From the NCBI RefSeq assembly GCF_026210795.1, contig NC_089435.1, positions 3,968,001 through 4,032,000 on the forward strand: a stretch of DNA of 64,000 nucleotides, written 5' to 3'. Under the pieces are notes generated by a model. The model had not been told where the DNA came from and ran no database searches. It saw only the letters and a list, made by a program, of their open reading frames with translations. Origin of the DNA: Rhizophagus irregularis (lineage: Eukaryota; Glomeromycota; Glomeromycetes; Glomerales; Glomeraceae). Below, piece after piece: positions 22,421 to 32,706 of the stretch (within the stretch, counting starts at the first letter, position 1; every line of letters begins with the position of its first letter). The translations under genes and the position numbers were made by a program.

Positions 22421-24274
22421 CAGTCAACTCCCTCTATAGTCACTTCCATTATAGTCACATTCTACTATATAGTTATACCAGTTAAATGTTCAAAACACTT
22501 TATTATTAAAATCTATCCTATATAATCACAATCTATCTATAGTTATTATCACACCTATCCTCAAAAATCTTATATTAAAAAGAACCGTTTATAATTACAG
22601 TTATATAAAGAACATATTAAATAACTTAATATCTAATAATTGTACAACGCAAAGATGTACCATAGCTTGTTAGAATTATCTTACTGAAATGAATCAAATG
22701 GTAATAGTTTTATCCTTTTACTTTGCTAGTATTTACTTTGCTAGTATTTACGATTAGGTCTCCCTTTACCTCTTATGAGACATCATCAGACCAGTATTTT
22801 ATCATCCTTAAGGGATAACTATTCAACTGAGTACTTAATTCCTTAGGTAGACAGCATCATATATGAGGACTTCCTCCATTGAGCCACTTTTAAGGCTGAT
22901 CTGAAGCTAAAAATATGCTGCCTACTCATTCTTTACCCATTGCATGATACTAGTACTCAATTTATTTTACAACCTTTAGAAAGCACCTACTCTCATGGAG
23001 GACTTTTGACAGGTAACATTAACCATCTAGTATCCTCCCATACTACCATTTTAGGTATAAGGTTTTCACTCAAAGCAGCCACTATGGCCTGTGATTCACC
23101 CAGTACGGATGGGCATGTACGAACCTTAAGTGGTATACTTTATAGCGACTATTCAGACAGAAAGTAGCAGGCATCTGTTCAGAATCACCCCTTATGGTAA
23201 GCATCAAATACCAGGGATCACTGACCAGGATCTAAAGAATAAGAAATTGAATTCATAACCATGCTACCTATTCTGTACATAAATATCCCTTTGTGGTTTA
23301 TCACCTATTAGAAGGCTAAAGGTCTATACTGAAACTACCACAATGTAAGACACCTGCATTGGCTGCTATATGTGTTGAGATGAAGAAGGAACTAGGATAA
23401 CCATTTGGCCATATTGGATCCAGGCGATATCATGCTAAAACGACTACCTAAACCGAAGCAAAGTCCCAATTCCCTTAAGATATATATTTAATAACCTCAA
23501 AGACAGAACTGCACACATACCAATGGCTTTATAGGGAACATTAGAAGGACACTATAACCTTTAGTTGAAATGTGCAGTCTAACTGTATACACTAATTCAC
23601 TATGATGCAATCTAACTATACTAATCTCTATATCTTCACGTTATTACATAAGATCTGCAGTAAAATTTGTTTAATTTTCATGATCAGTGGAATTGAACCT
23701 GTAACTTCATCATACTCAGACTATATGAGGGAGTGCCACCTTAATGACTGCACTAGGGTGATCAGCCCTAAAGTTATTCAATGAAATGTTTAATATTGGC
23801 ATTATAATATTTCTTAATTTACGTTTACTGTGCCATTTAACATTTTGCTAAATTTCTCAGTATCTAGTGATTATAAAAAGACGATTAATAGCTTGTTGGA
23901 ATCGTTTCATCAAGATGAATCGAATGGTAGTAAGATTGTCTCTCTAGGATCAATATTGGCAGAGTTATTACACAAAAATCATTAATATTTTTTAATTTCA
24001 AAAATTAATCTAGTAATTGGATTTTGATGTATTTTATACCATTAGAACTGTCTCATCAAGACGAATTGAATAGCGGTAAGATCATCTCTCTACAATTAAT
24101 ATTGGTAGAATTACGATACAATAAAGTTTTAAGTATAATTCTGGCTAAAATTTATGTTAATTTTTGGCCGGAATTATAATATACAAATATAAGAAATTTT
24201 TTATATAGCCACATCTCTTTATAATCACCAAATATAGGCTGTTTCAAATGTGTGACTATAAAAAGAATTGACTG
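22421..24274. mobile_element. 1.85-kb TIR element with pogo/Fot1-like ends
   Basis: Ends CAGTCAACTCCCTCTATAGT and inverted CAGTCAATTCTTTTTATAGT, then CAC, flanked by TA at 22419-22420 and 24275-24276. CAGT termini with TA duplication fit the pogo branch of Tc1/mariner. No transposase remains. The interior has several copies of the TCATCAAGACGAAT module and is split by a less AT-rich 1.08-kb block (22,711-23,795). Confidence 0.7.
22711..23795 (-). mobile_element. Candidate tRNA-headed retroposon inserted in the TIR element
   Basis: This block is clearly less AT-rich than both flanks and interrupts a repeat module that continues on each side (left GGTAATAG, right AATATTGGCA). On the minus strand its 5' part has TAGTGCAGTCATTAAGG, similar to a Pol III A box, and 56 nt later GGTTCAATTCC, an exact B-box form; that spacing suits a tRNA with a long variable arm. 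The minus-strand 3' end is a tandem AAATACTAGCAAAGT repeat, as many SINEs have. I found no flanking duplication and no reverse transcriptase. The open frame 22940-23167 is probably fortuitous. Confidence 0.4.
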
Positions 24275-24369
24275 TATTTGCAATAATTACAACTAATAAT
24301 TATAGTAATAACTAATAAACAATTATAATTTAAAATAATATTATAATAGTTCTAAAGAATAAGATAATG

Positions 24370-25135
24370 CAAAGTGTTCTCGTCAAGAAGAAATAAATAA
24401 TGAAATAAATAATGAAATAAATAATGATGTAATTGATGAAAAAGAATCAGAAAAAGAAATCAATGATCATAAAAAAAATGAAAAAAGAAAAAAATTTGAG
24501 GTATTAGGTTCTAAATTAAATAATAAAAATAAAAATAATAATGAAAGAAGTTTGTATAGATCTATTTTGAAAAATATAAGGATAATAAAAATGTAATATG
24601 AGCAAAGTGTCACTACTATAGGTATGTGTATAATTTTATAAATAAGTAATTGTAATTTTTACAAAATTTATTGTATATTAAATCTTAAATATTTAATTAG
24701 TTATAAAAAGTATAAAATACAGATTCAGGTGGTTCAACAGGCAATTTAAATCACCATTTAAAAGTACATTTAGACAAAGTTGATTCTTTGGTATAAAGAC
24801 AAGCCAAGTTTATAAGAAATTTTCTTGATGATGAAAATAAAAATTCTAATATGTAAGTCCATTTATTATTAACTTAATATTAGTTTGTTTTTTATAAAAA
24901 ACTTATTTTTATTTTTTTTACAGGTAGTATTTTCTAATGATATTTTTAAAGAAAAGCTAGGCATATAGATAGCCATTGATAATCAATCATTTAAAGTAGT
25001 CAAATATCCAGAATTTCGTCAATTTATAAATTTATGCAATCCAAATATTATTATACCATTTGTTGATACCATTCAAAATGATATTTTTAAACTATACAAT
25101 AATTGTCATCGAGATATTAAAAATAAATTGCAGGT
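24370..25135 (+). pseudogene. hAT-family transposase relic with BED finger
   Basis: Broken plus-strand exons: a charged Asn/Lys/Glu-rich lead (24,390-24,560), a BED-like zinc-finger start (FEKYKDNKNVI, stop, AKCHYY), then after an AT-rich gap SGGSTGNLNHHLKVHLDKVD (about 24,724-24,785), the typical BED ending with its paired histidines, and IDNQSFKVVKYPEFRQFI with NPNIIIPFVDTIQNDIF (24,970-25,130), the conserved region before the hAT catalytic core. Stops at several points and loss of the downstream RNase H-like and dimerisation domains make it a dead fragment. It is the only hAT transposase trace in the window, where hAT-like MITEs are common. Confidence 0.75.
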
Positions 25136-26914
25136 AATTTATTTTATAAACTTTTTTTTTAAAAACACAATTTTACAATAAGTTTAATATAAACTTTTAT
25201 AATTTAATTAATAAAGAATGCAATAGCAAAGTACCATCATTCTTAACCATATTCTAGACTCATTTTATTTATGTTTCAGGTCTCGACTTGAAAGCTCTCC
25301 AAGCTCATTGAACAACTTTTGCACTATCAATTAAATGATTTACAATTCTTTTTCTATCTTCATGTGAACAATTATAACTATAATGAGCCAAAACTTTACT
25401 GTATATAATTCAATATATTTGATAAATCTTATCAATTTCATCAGAACTGAACAATGATACATTTTCTCTTTTTATCGCATTCTTTCGTACAGAATTAAAA
25501 TGCATTTTATTTAGCAGTTTTAGTAATACATTTTTCAGATGATCATTGTCACATTCAATGGTATTTTCACAGATAATTACTAAGGAGTTGCATATAATGC
25601 AATAAATATAAAATAAGTATTTCCTAGCTTTAAATTTTCATCTTTATATGATCTTTCAATCATTTTAAAGAAGTATTTGGATTATATTCAAGAAGTTTCT
25701 TAAATGGATAACAAACACAAGGACACCACATTTCTGGTATTTCACCATTATACCTATATTGCAGATTGTTTAATGCCTGTATTATTACAGAATTCAAACC
25801 ATTATAGTTGCTAGATTTAGCCATTTTACAGATATAGCAATTTATAGCTGTTTAGTGATTTATAGCATTTTTAGCAACTTTAAAGATTTATAGCAATTTA
25901 TAGCAAGTATATTATAATAAAATATCATATTCATTTTTATTTAATTCTTCAGGTGAAAAACAGATTCATGATTTGGCTAAATTGACTCGATCATCATGGT
26001 CGGCTAAACTATACATAGCTAAAATTTGTATTACATATGATTTCCCTAGTTTCCTGCCAGTTCTTCAATAGTTCTAGGAGGATTTTAGGAGCTGACAAGT
26101 TTCTATAAATCATGAGATGATCAGCCAGGAGGGTATTCAATGAGCAGTCACACAACATTTATAAGGATATATATAGTATTACGTCAATTATGATGATTTT
26201 ACAGAAGTACACTTACAAATTTTGTAATATAACTTGAATTTTGCAAAAATTATCTTAGTCCACTTGATCATTCAACTCCGTGATTCTAGAGAAATTTGCG
26301 CACCATTTTTTTTGAATTTTGTCAAGTAGCGTGAAGGAATTTAATAATTAGAATGGATGAGGAATATCAGTAGTGTTGAAATATAACATCAATCTATAAA
26401 TAATATTACCGAAGAGTATTCTAGAATTACGCTATTAGCTACAGATGATAAACTTTAAAGTGGTTGTCTTTGGCAAATTGTATTCCAATCGTTTGATTTG
26501 CAAGTAAAATATGATGGTTTCGTCTGTTCAATCATCATTATATTTGATGGACATCTATTTTATTACAAGAGAATTATAAATATAACGTGAAGTAGCCATG
26601 AAAACTCTTTAAAAATGACATACATTATGTCTTTCACTTTAGAAGCTAAAGAATCCCGGACACTATAATGTTTAGCTAGAAGATAAAAGAAAAGAACTCA
26701 TGATCTTTAGATGGAATGTGAACTTACAAAATTTTTTGGACATCAGTTTTTATAACACAAATATGGATTTACCTTGACTTGCCTATTGAATTATTTGTTG
26801 TTAGAAGTTCCGAAACTCGTCAGAGAGGTTATAATCTTGCAAAATTCACTGAAAAAACGCGTAGGTTGTTAGTGTACCGGTGAATGCAATTAAGTATTTA
26901 CCAAATCATATGCT
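25136..26914. other. Mostly gene-free; scattered coding debris
   Basis: Apart from the fragment at 25660-25824 I see no sustained frame. Short AT-rich direct repeats of TTTATAGCAATTTATAGC occur at 25,840-25,910. Confidence 0.35.
25660..25824 (-). pseudogene. 54-codon protein fragment of unknown family
   Basis: From ATG at 25824 the minus strand reads MAKSSNYNGLNSVI then EMWCPCVCYPFKKLLEYNPN before TGA; further frames beyond (LKDH) suggest the protein once continued. The cysteine pair and lack of AT-run residues mark it as former coding DNA. No family assigned. Confidence 0.4.
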
Positions 26915-28320
26915 CACATCCTTTTTGGAAGAATCTCTAAAATTGACTTTTTCAATGACATCCTTCCATGAATAATGAATTTTATGACGTTTTCTGGTAT
27001 CATAATATTCGGGTTCGATATTTAATATATATAGGAATTAAATTCACATTTCAAAAAATATTAATAAATGCACAACTAACATTACCTTCTTCACAGTTAG
27101 TGTGGTCATGATTAAAATCAGAAGGCAAGACGAATGGTGAGCTATGATCCTTGCATTCGCAGATGTTAATATTGTACGCTAACATTGCATATCAAACATC
27201 AGCAATGACGTAAAAGCAATAGTTAAAATTAAGTATTATACTAACTTTACTTGGTGGGTAACCATCTGTACTTTTTCTTTTTCCTACTATAATTTTATCG
27301 CTTTCAATTATGTGTTCATTTAACGCATTAGATCTTACGTGGCAAATTTCTGTTCCTAAATAATTTAAATTAAACAAGTTAAATTAATAGTCTTGCTAGC
27401 TCAAGACACAGATGCATATACTCAGGGTTGTGGTAGTACACCTGTACTAGCAAAATTCTAGTACGTACTGTACTAGTAAAAATTTCGTACAAGTACTAAG
27501 TACACTGTACTAATACAATTATTACTTTTTAGGATATAATTTAACCATTTTAGGTAGATATCATGTGATCAATATTGTTTATATTTATAAAATTAACCAA
27601 TAAAATTTATTAATAGTATGTACTAAAATTGTATTTGTACTAAATTTTCAAGTACAAGTACAGTACTTAGTACTGTACTATACTGTACTAGTACTGTACT
27701 AGTACAATTCCCAACCCTGCATATACTGACTTCTTTTTCTTTCGTTAAATGTTGCATAATCTGTGTTTCATTTTTCTCATTTCAAATACGAATGCTATTC
27801 CAATAGTCTCTTACTGAGTTAGAATTAATAAGTTCGTTAAAATTTATCAGAAGCTTCATAGCTTTCATGGACTGTTTATTGTTTTCAGACTCTATAGTTT
27901 TTAATGCATTATATAGGACGTTTTTCGCTGGTTCCTTTGAATGAAAGGAAGATTTATCTTCCTAAAGAATTTAATAATGGTAAAATTTTCATCTAGTATA
28001 ATTTCTTTTAATGATTCTACATAAGCCTGGATAAAAAAATAAATATATTAATATAATGAACCAATTCAATAGTGATGAATAATAATTGTGAATTTGACAC
28101 AAACCATGATGTCTAAAAAAAGCAATATTAAAAAAAAACACGGATAAGTAAATCCTTGATTAACTTTGAACCGCCAATTTATTTTTAACCTAAAACTTTC
28201 TTCAGATAATATAAGATCACTACAGTATATAGCTGTTTTGCCAACCAAACCAGAGTAAGGTGTACTACTCAGATACTGTAAAGCATCCATATGCCAAGTA
28301 TCTGATATCATTCCAGATAA
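26915..28320 (-). pseudogene. Degenerate multi-exon gene of unknown family
   Basis: Several minus-strand segments look like exons with splice signals: DTWHMDALQYLSSTPYSG with LRLKINWRFKV-type sequence (28311-28140), a block with KEPAKNVLYNALKTIES and INSNSVRDYWNS then an in-frame stop (27960-27740), GTEICHVRSNALNEHIIES with KRKSTDGYPPSK between a TTTAG acceptor and a GTTAGT donor (27250-27355), NICECKDHSSPFVLPSDF with DHTNCEEG before GTAATG (about 27087-27175) and DTRKRHKIHYSWKDVIEKV (about 26,915-27,010). The order is collinear, so this was one gene. A hAT-like MITE (27423-27719) sits inside it, within what would be an intron or exon edge. I do not recognise the protein. Confidence 0.5.
27423..27719. 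mobile_element. 297-bp hAT MITE with CAGGG ends
   Basis: TIRs CAGGGTTGTGG and inverted CAGGGTTGGGAATTGTAC; perfect 8-bp duplication catatact at 27415-27422 and 27720-27727. The interior is filled with GTACTAGTAC and GTACAGTAC palindromes near both ends, likely transposase-binding subterminal motifs. CAGGG termini and 8-bp duplication are textbook hAT. Confidence 0.88.
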
Positions 28321-28502
28321 ACTATCAAAAGTATGGCCAGATGTATTGTATTAATAAAGCTAATTGAAAAAGAAGTAAAAGCGATAGCTAAAGTTTTAAT
28401 TGTAACATCCTTTAACTTTATCACTATCACATCCCATTTTAGTAAACTTTGAAGAGAGTTACAGAAACTTAATATTCCAGAAAAATAATCTTTGCTACAT
28501 TA

Positions 28503-28942
28503 CAGCTATTTTCTAAATTATTGACTCCCCCTGTTATTTTTAAAAAATTTTTCAAACACAGTCAGACGCAGTCAGACACAGTAATTCGGGCTGACCGGCC
28601 GAGATTATGAGTCATATGGTTACACAAATTCCAAAAAAGGAAATTTTTGAATTTGCAAAAATCACAAAAAATATTTTTTGTGAAATGGGTATCGCCAAAA
28701 AAGGATATCTAACATGATATTATTTCCTTTTGGGGGCGATACCCATTTCACAAAAAAATATTTTTTGTGATTTTTGCAAATTCAAAAATTTCCTTTTTTG
28801 GAATTTGTGTAACTACATGACTCATAATTCCAGCCGGCACTATAAGTCAGCCTGAATTACCGCTGGTCGATTGCGTTTGATGCGCTTCTGAAAAATTTTT
28901 TAAAAATAACAGGGGGGAGGTCAATAATTTAGAAAATAGCTG
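28503..28942. mobile_element. 440-bp foldback element, TA-flanked
   Basis: The two halves are inverted copies from end to end: CAGCTATTTTCTAAATTATT outer arms, then TTATTTTTAAAAAATTTTTC, then GTTACACAAATTCCAAAAAA, meeting near 28,720. TA lies immediately outside both ends. Arms of about 190 bp would form a long hairpin. Non-coding. Confidence 0.75.
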
Positions 28943-29085
28943 TAAATGACAAAACAACCTATGCATCTAACAAGATTCAAAAGAAACATAAAGTTCAATG
29001 TGAAAATGAAGGAATCAATTTTCCAGATCACTTCTTGTTAGAATCAGTTAAAGAAAGATTAAATGAGTATGATTAAAGCTCTGAA

Positions 29086-29470
29086 TGGTTCGATTCAGTT
29101 CCATTTTTTAGTTTTTTTCTGATTAATCAAAATCTGTTTTACACAATAACTCGCCATCTAGTGATTGTAGAAATTTGATCAATAGCTCGTTAAAATCGTC
29201 TCATTAAGACGGTTCAAATGGTATCAAAATCATCTTTCTAGCATTGATAAATAGCAAATTATTTTTTGAAAATTGGCAAAATTAACTTTTCATTTATTAA
29301 TGCTAGAAAAATAATTTTGGTACCATTCAAATCGTCTTGACAAGTTAATTCTAATGAGCTATTGATCAGGTTTTGTGATCACTGAATGGTGAATTATTGC
29401 GCAAAACGGATTCTGATCAATCAGAAAAGAACTAAAAAATAGAACTGAACTGAATCATCCAAAGTTTTGA
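29086..29470. repeat. Foldback element with the CAGTGATC module
   Basis: Inverted arms of about 170 bp (29,090-29,255 and 29,300-29,465). Shared words on opposite strands include TTTTCTGATTRATCARAATC, CACAATAACTCGCCAT and GATCAATAGCTC. Each arm carries the recurring module with CTAGTGATTGTAG and AGACGGTTCAAATGGTA. Non-coding. Confidence 0.65.
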
Positions 29471-30039
29471 GTATGACATATCCAATACATCCAATCCACA
29501 AGCTTTAGCAAATGTAATGATAATACTCTACATCCACTCCACTGAAATTAAAGACTTATGCATTTTTAATGGAAGTGTAACTGAATATTCAAAAAACTAA
29601 AAACAGTAGAATAATCTTCAGAAATTTAGATAATTAAATTACTAGTAAAAAAAAATGAGGAATGAGCTAAGCAATTACTTACTTAGATTTGAGGTGCAAT
29701 TTCTTCTGAATAGTTGAAAGATTCAGGAGTACAAGAAGTTAAATAGTTTAATACATTTCTAAAAAAAATAGAATTCTTTTTAAAACTGATAAACCACTAC
29801 TCCTTAGTTCTTTGCGTAAATTAGAAGTAGTATTTGCAGTCATTTTAAACAGTATGAAGAATTTATTAGAGGCTATGATAGAGCTCCGCAATCTGACTCA
29901 ACGGATCGGGTGACCCGATGGGTTGATCTAAAATATTCAGGTCAGGTCATCAAATTCATGACCTGACATGGGTCAGGTCAATGCTGATCAGTACCTGACC
30001 TGACCTGTTGACCTGACATATATTTGGGTTAAATAAATT

Positions 30040-30720
30040 AAAAAATGCTGAAACCAATAATGATTCTGGCATTTTTACATGTAAAATCAAAAAGAAAAAC
30101 ACCAGAACTAATGATTCTGGTGTTTTTACATGTACAATTGAAAAAAATGCTGAAACTATGATCAGTTTTGATGTTTTTACATGTAAAATCAAAAAGAAAA
30201 ATGCTGGAACTAATTATTCTGGCGCTTTTACATGTAAAATTGAAAAAAAAATGCTAAAACTAATAGTTTCAGCATTTTTATATGTAGTTTTGGCATTTTT
30301 ATATGTAAAATTAAAAAGAAAACTGCCAGAACTAATGATTCCTGTATTTTTACATGTAAAATCAAAAAGAAAAATGCTGGAACTAATAATTCTGGCATTT
30401 TTACATGTAAAATCAAAAAAAAATGCTGAAACTATAACCAGTTTTGGCATTTTTACATGTAAAATTAAAAAAAAAATGCCAGAACTAATTATTCTGGCAC
30501 TTTTATATGTAAAATCAAAAAAAAAATGCCAAAACCATTAGTTTCAGCATTTTTACATATAAAATCAAAAAAAAATGCCAGAACTAATTATTCCAGCGCT
30601 TTTACATGTAAAATCAAAAAAAAATGCCAAAACTATCAGTTTTGGCATTTTTACATGTAAATAAAAAAAAATGCCAGAACTAATAATTCTGGCATTTTAA
30701 ATCAAAAAAATGTTAAAACT
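30040..30720. repeat. About 14 palindromic units of roughly 48 bp
   Basis: Each unit has the form AATGCCAGAACTAAT-loop-ATTCTGGCATT followed by the second palindrome TTTTACATGTAAAATC. Units differ, yet some differences are matched on both arms (CCAGAA with TTCTGG, CCAAAA with TTTTGG, ACCAGAA with TTCTGGT). The open frames on both strands across this array (30158-30541 and the reverse ones) follow from repeat periodicity and are not genes. Confidence 0.8.
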
Positions 30721-30721
30721 A

Positions 30722-31163
30722 TGGTGGTCGTCACCTATAAATAACAATATTAATAATAGTCCGAAATTTAAAATTTTATTTATTTATATTGTCTAACTTA
30801 TTTTTAAAGTACTTTGCTAAAATATAATAATTGCCGCGTGAGTGGCAAAATTTTTTTTGCTATATTACATGGAATTCTTGTGGATTTCCATAAAATTTTT
30901 GTAAAATCCATAAAAATTACATAAAAACTAGTCCAAAGTTTTATGTTTTTATTATGGCTATTTATTAAAATTATCTAACTTTAACCCATAATGATATTAA
31001 TTAAAATTCTTATTAAATTCTATAAAATAACCTGATAGAAATGTTCAGTACATGTTGTTCTATCATTTTATCAGTTTAGTTTTTTCTTTTTACTATTCAA
31101 TTTACAATTTATAAAAATTTGAAGTCACATAATATTAGTGTGGTTTATAGGTGACAGCTACCA
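30722..31163. mobile_element. 442-bp TA-flanked TIR element nested in the hAT-like host
   Basis: TIRs TGGTGGTCGTCACCTATAAA and inverted TGGTAGCTGTCACCTATAAA, TA at 30720-30721 and 31164-31165. It interrupts the palindrome array, with array-like units resuming at 31,166. No coding sequence. Confidence 0.8.
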
Positions 31164-31492
31164 TATCAGTTTTGATGTTTTTACATATAAAATCAAAAGG
31201 AAAAATGCCAAAACAAATAGTTTCAGCATTTTATATATAAAAACAAAGTTACAAAACGTTTTTTTACAATATTTAATAATAAAACTTCAGGTAACTCGAA
31301 TTATCTGAAGTGATCTGAATACTTTTGGGTCAAATGAGTCAGATTGGATCAGAACGGTTTATCTGATCTGATCTGACCTGAAAAAAAATTTTGGTTCAAG
31401 TTAACCAGGTAATCCAACCCAACCTGATCTGTGCGGAGCTTTAGGCTATGACCATCATTGCCAATCAAGTTTTTTAATATTTACCAGACAAC

Positions 31493-31659
31493 TATACATG
31501 CCACCCAAATTATTTTGGGTTGCCGTAATTATAAGTAAAATTCCAAATTCAATTATGACATCCCAAATTATTTTGGCACTTTACATAGTAAATTATATAT
31601 AATTACGACATCCCAAATTATAATTATGGCATCCCAAAATAATTTGGGCAGCATGTATA
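31493..31659. mobile_element. 167-bp TIR element (MITE), copy 2 of 2
   Basis: Ends TATACATGCCACCCAAATTA and inverted TATACATGCTGCCCAAATTA with a perfect 8-bp duplication cagacaac (31485-31492 and 31660-31667). The interior matches 2143-2319 in inverse orientation. The identical duplication suggests a more recent jump than copy 1. Confidence 0.85.
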
Positions 31660-32289
31660 CAGACAACTATCATCAGTAAGATTTTGGGCGGTGTATACTA
31701 GTGTTAATTAATGCCAATTGACACTAGTGTTGTTTAACGCTCTAAAATATAGAAAAACTAACCCTATAATTAGTTGAAAAATGCATAAAAAAGTGTTGAT
31801 TTATACATTTATTTATATGAAAATACGCATTGTTTATTATTAAATTATCTAATTATTTAACTAATGTAAATATCTAATGTAAATCTATATACATATAATG
31901 AAATAAAAAAATTAAGTTTTCGGAAGTACCAATTTCCAGGTACCCGATTTAAAGCCCTTTTGCTAGATAATTGTTTTCACGTTTTTACTGATTTTTGTAG
32001 ATTGTTGGAACAAATCGCACTAATCAAAAAATATCTTGCTAAAAATTCTATTTGAAACCTACAAAGAAAAAAAAACATTAAAAATAATAATAAAAAAAAT
32101 AAATAAAATAGTCTCATAAAGAAACTTACGGTTTCAGTTCCAATACACTGATTCGAAACTTCAGAACCTATAATAAAAATAAAAAAAAGAAACATTGAAA
32201 AAGTTTCTTATAAAAAAAATAAAATAAGTTTTGTTTTAAAATTCAAAACTTACCATCCTGAAGGCGGAACTAATTATAATTCATTTCGC

Positions 32290-32446
32290 CTTGCTGGTAT
32301 CTCTTCTATGCTTGGTGCCATAAACTTCATAACAACCATCTTAAATATGCGAACTCTGGGTATTTTATACACCGTATGCTTCTGTTTACATGGGCTGTAT
32401 TAGTGACAGTCATTCTATTATTATTATCTTTACCAGTTCTAGCAGG
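32290..32446 (+). pseudogene. cox1: Nuclear copy of a mitochondrial cox1 fragment (NUMT)
   Basis: The plus strand encodes LAGISSMLGAINFITTILNM then RT, a one-base frame change, and MLLFTWAVLVTVILLLLSLP then VLAG. This is the conserved helix pair of cytochrome c oxidase subunit 1 (family form LAGISSxLGAINFITT...). Only about 55 codons are present; the start, heme and copper ligands are missing, and the frame breaks near 32,371. It lies within a cassette of the micro-exon array, antisense to it. I infer a mitochondrial DNA insertion. Confidence 0.9.
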
Positions 32447-32706
32447 TAGCTATTTCTGCCTCTTTCGCAACGAAATTTGCAGTTCAAGCATTCCCAATGC
32501 GTTCCAACGCGTTCCAGATTTGAAACCTACAAAAGAAAGTAAAATAGAAACGTTAGCTAGCGTTTCTAATTAAATAAATGAAAAAAAAAAACAATTACTT
32601 CACAATGGGACGTTGTGAAACTTACATTTCAAACATTTTCAGCACGTTCCTGATCCGAGGTAACATTCCGATCTGATCCTACAAAAAAGATAAAGGAGAC
32701 GTTAGT

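Larger units (their letters stand above)
29879..31443. mobile_element. 1.57-kb hAT-like element, TAGAGCTCCG family
   Basis: Ends TAGAGCTCCGC and inverted TAAAGCTCCGC with a perfect 8-bp duplication ggctatga (29871-29878 and 31444-31451). YAGNG termini and 8 bp suit hAT. Subterminal DNA is made of GGGTCA and TGACCTGA words on both sides. The interior holds an array of palindromic units (30040-30720) and a younger TA-flanked element (30722-31163). Relatives of the end are at 36807, 38213 and 63793. No transposase. Confidence 0.85.

Noticed and set aside
22940-23167. 75-codon frame in the less AT-rich block
   Set aside because: No family resemblance, no splice context, no continuation; stops in neighbours.
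23690-23780. Minus-strand tRNA gene with B box GGTTCAATTCC
   Set aside because: I could not fold acceptor and anticodon stems into a proper tRNA; kept only as a possible Pol III head of a retroposon.
30158-30541. 127-codon plus-strand frame with repeated FTCKIKKK peptides
   Set aside because: It follows the palindromic repeat units; both strands are open for the same reason, no start context or domain.
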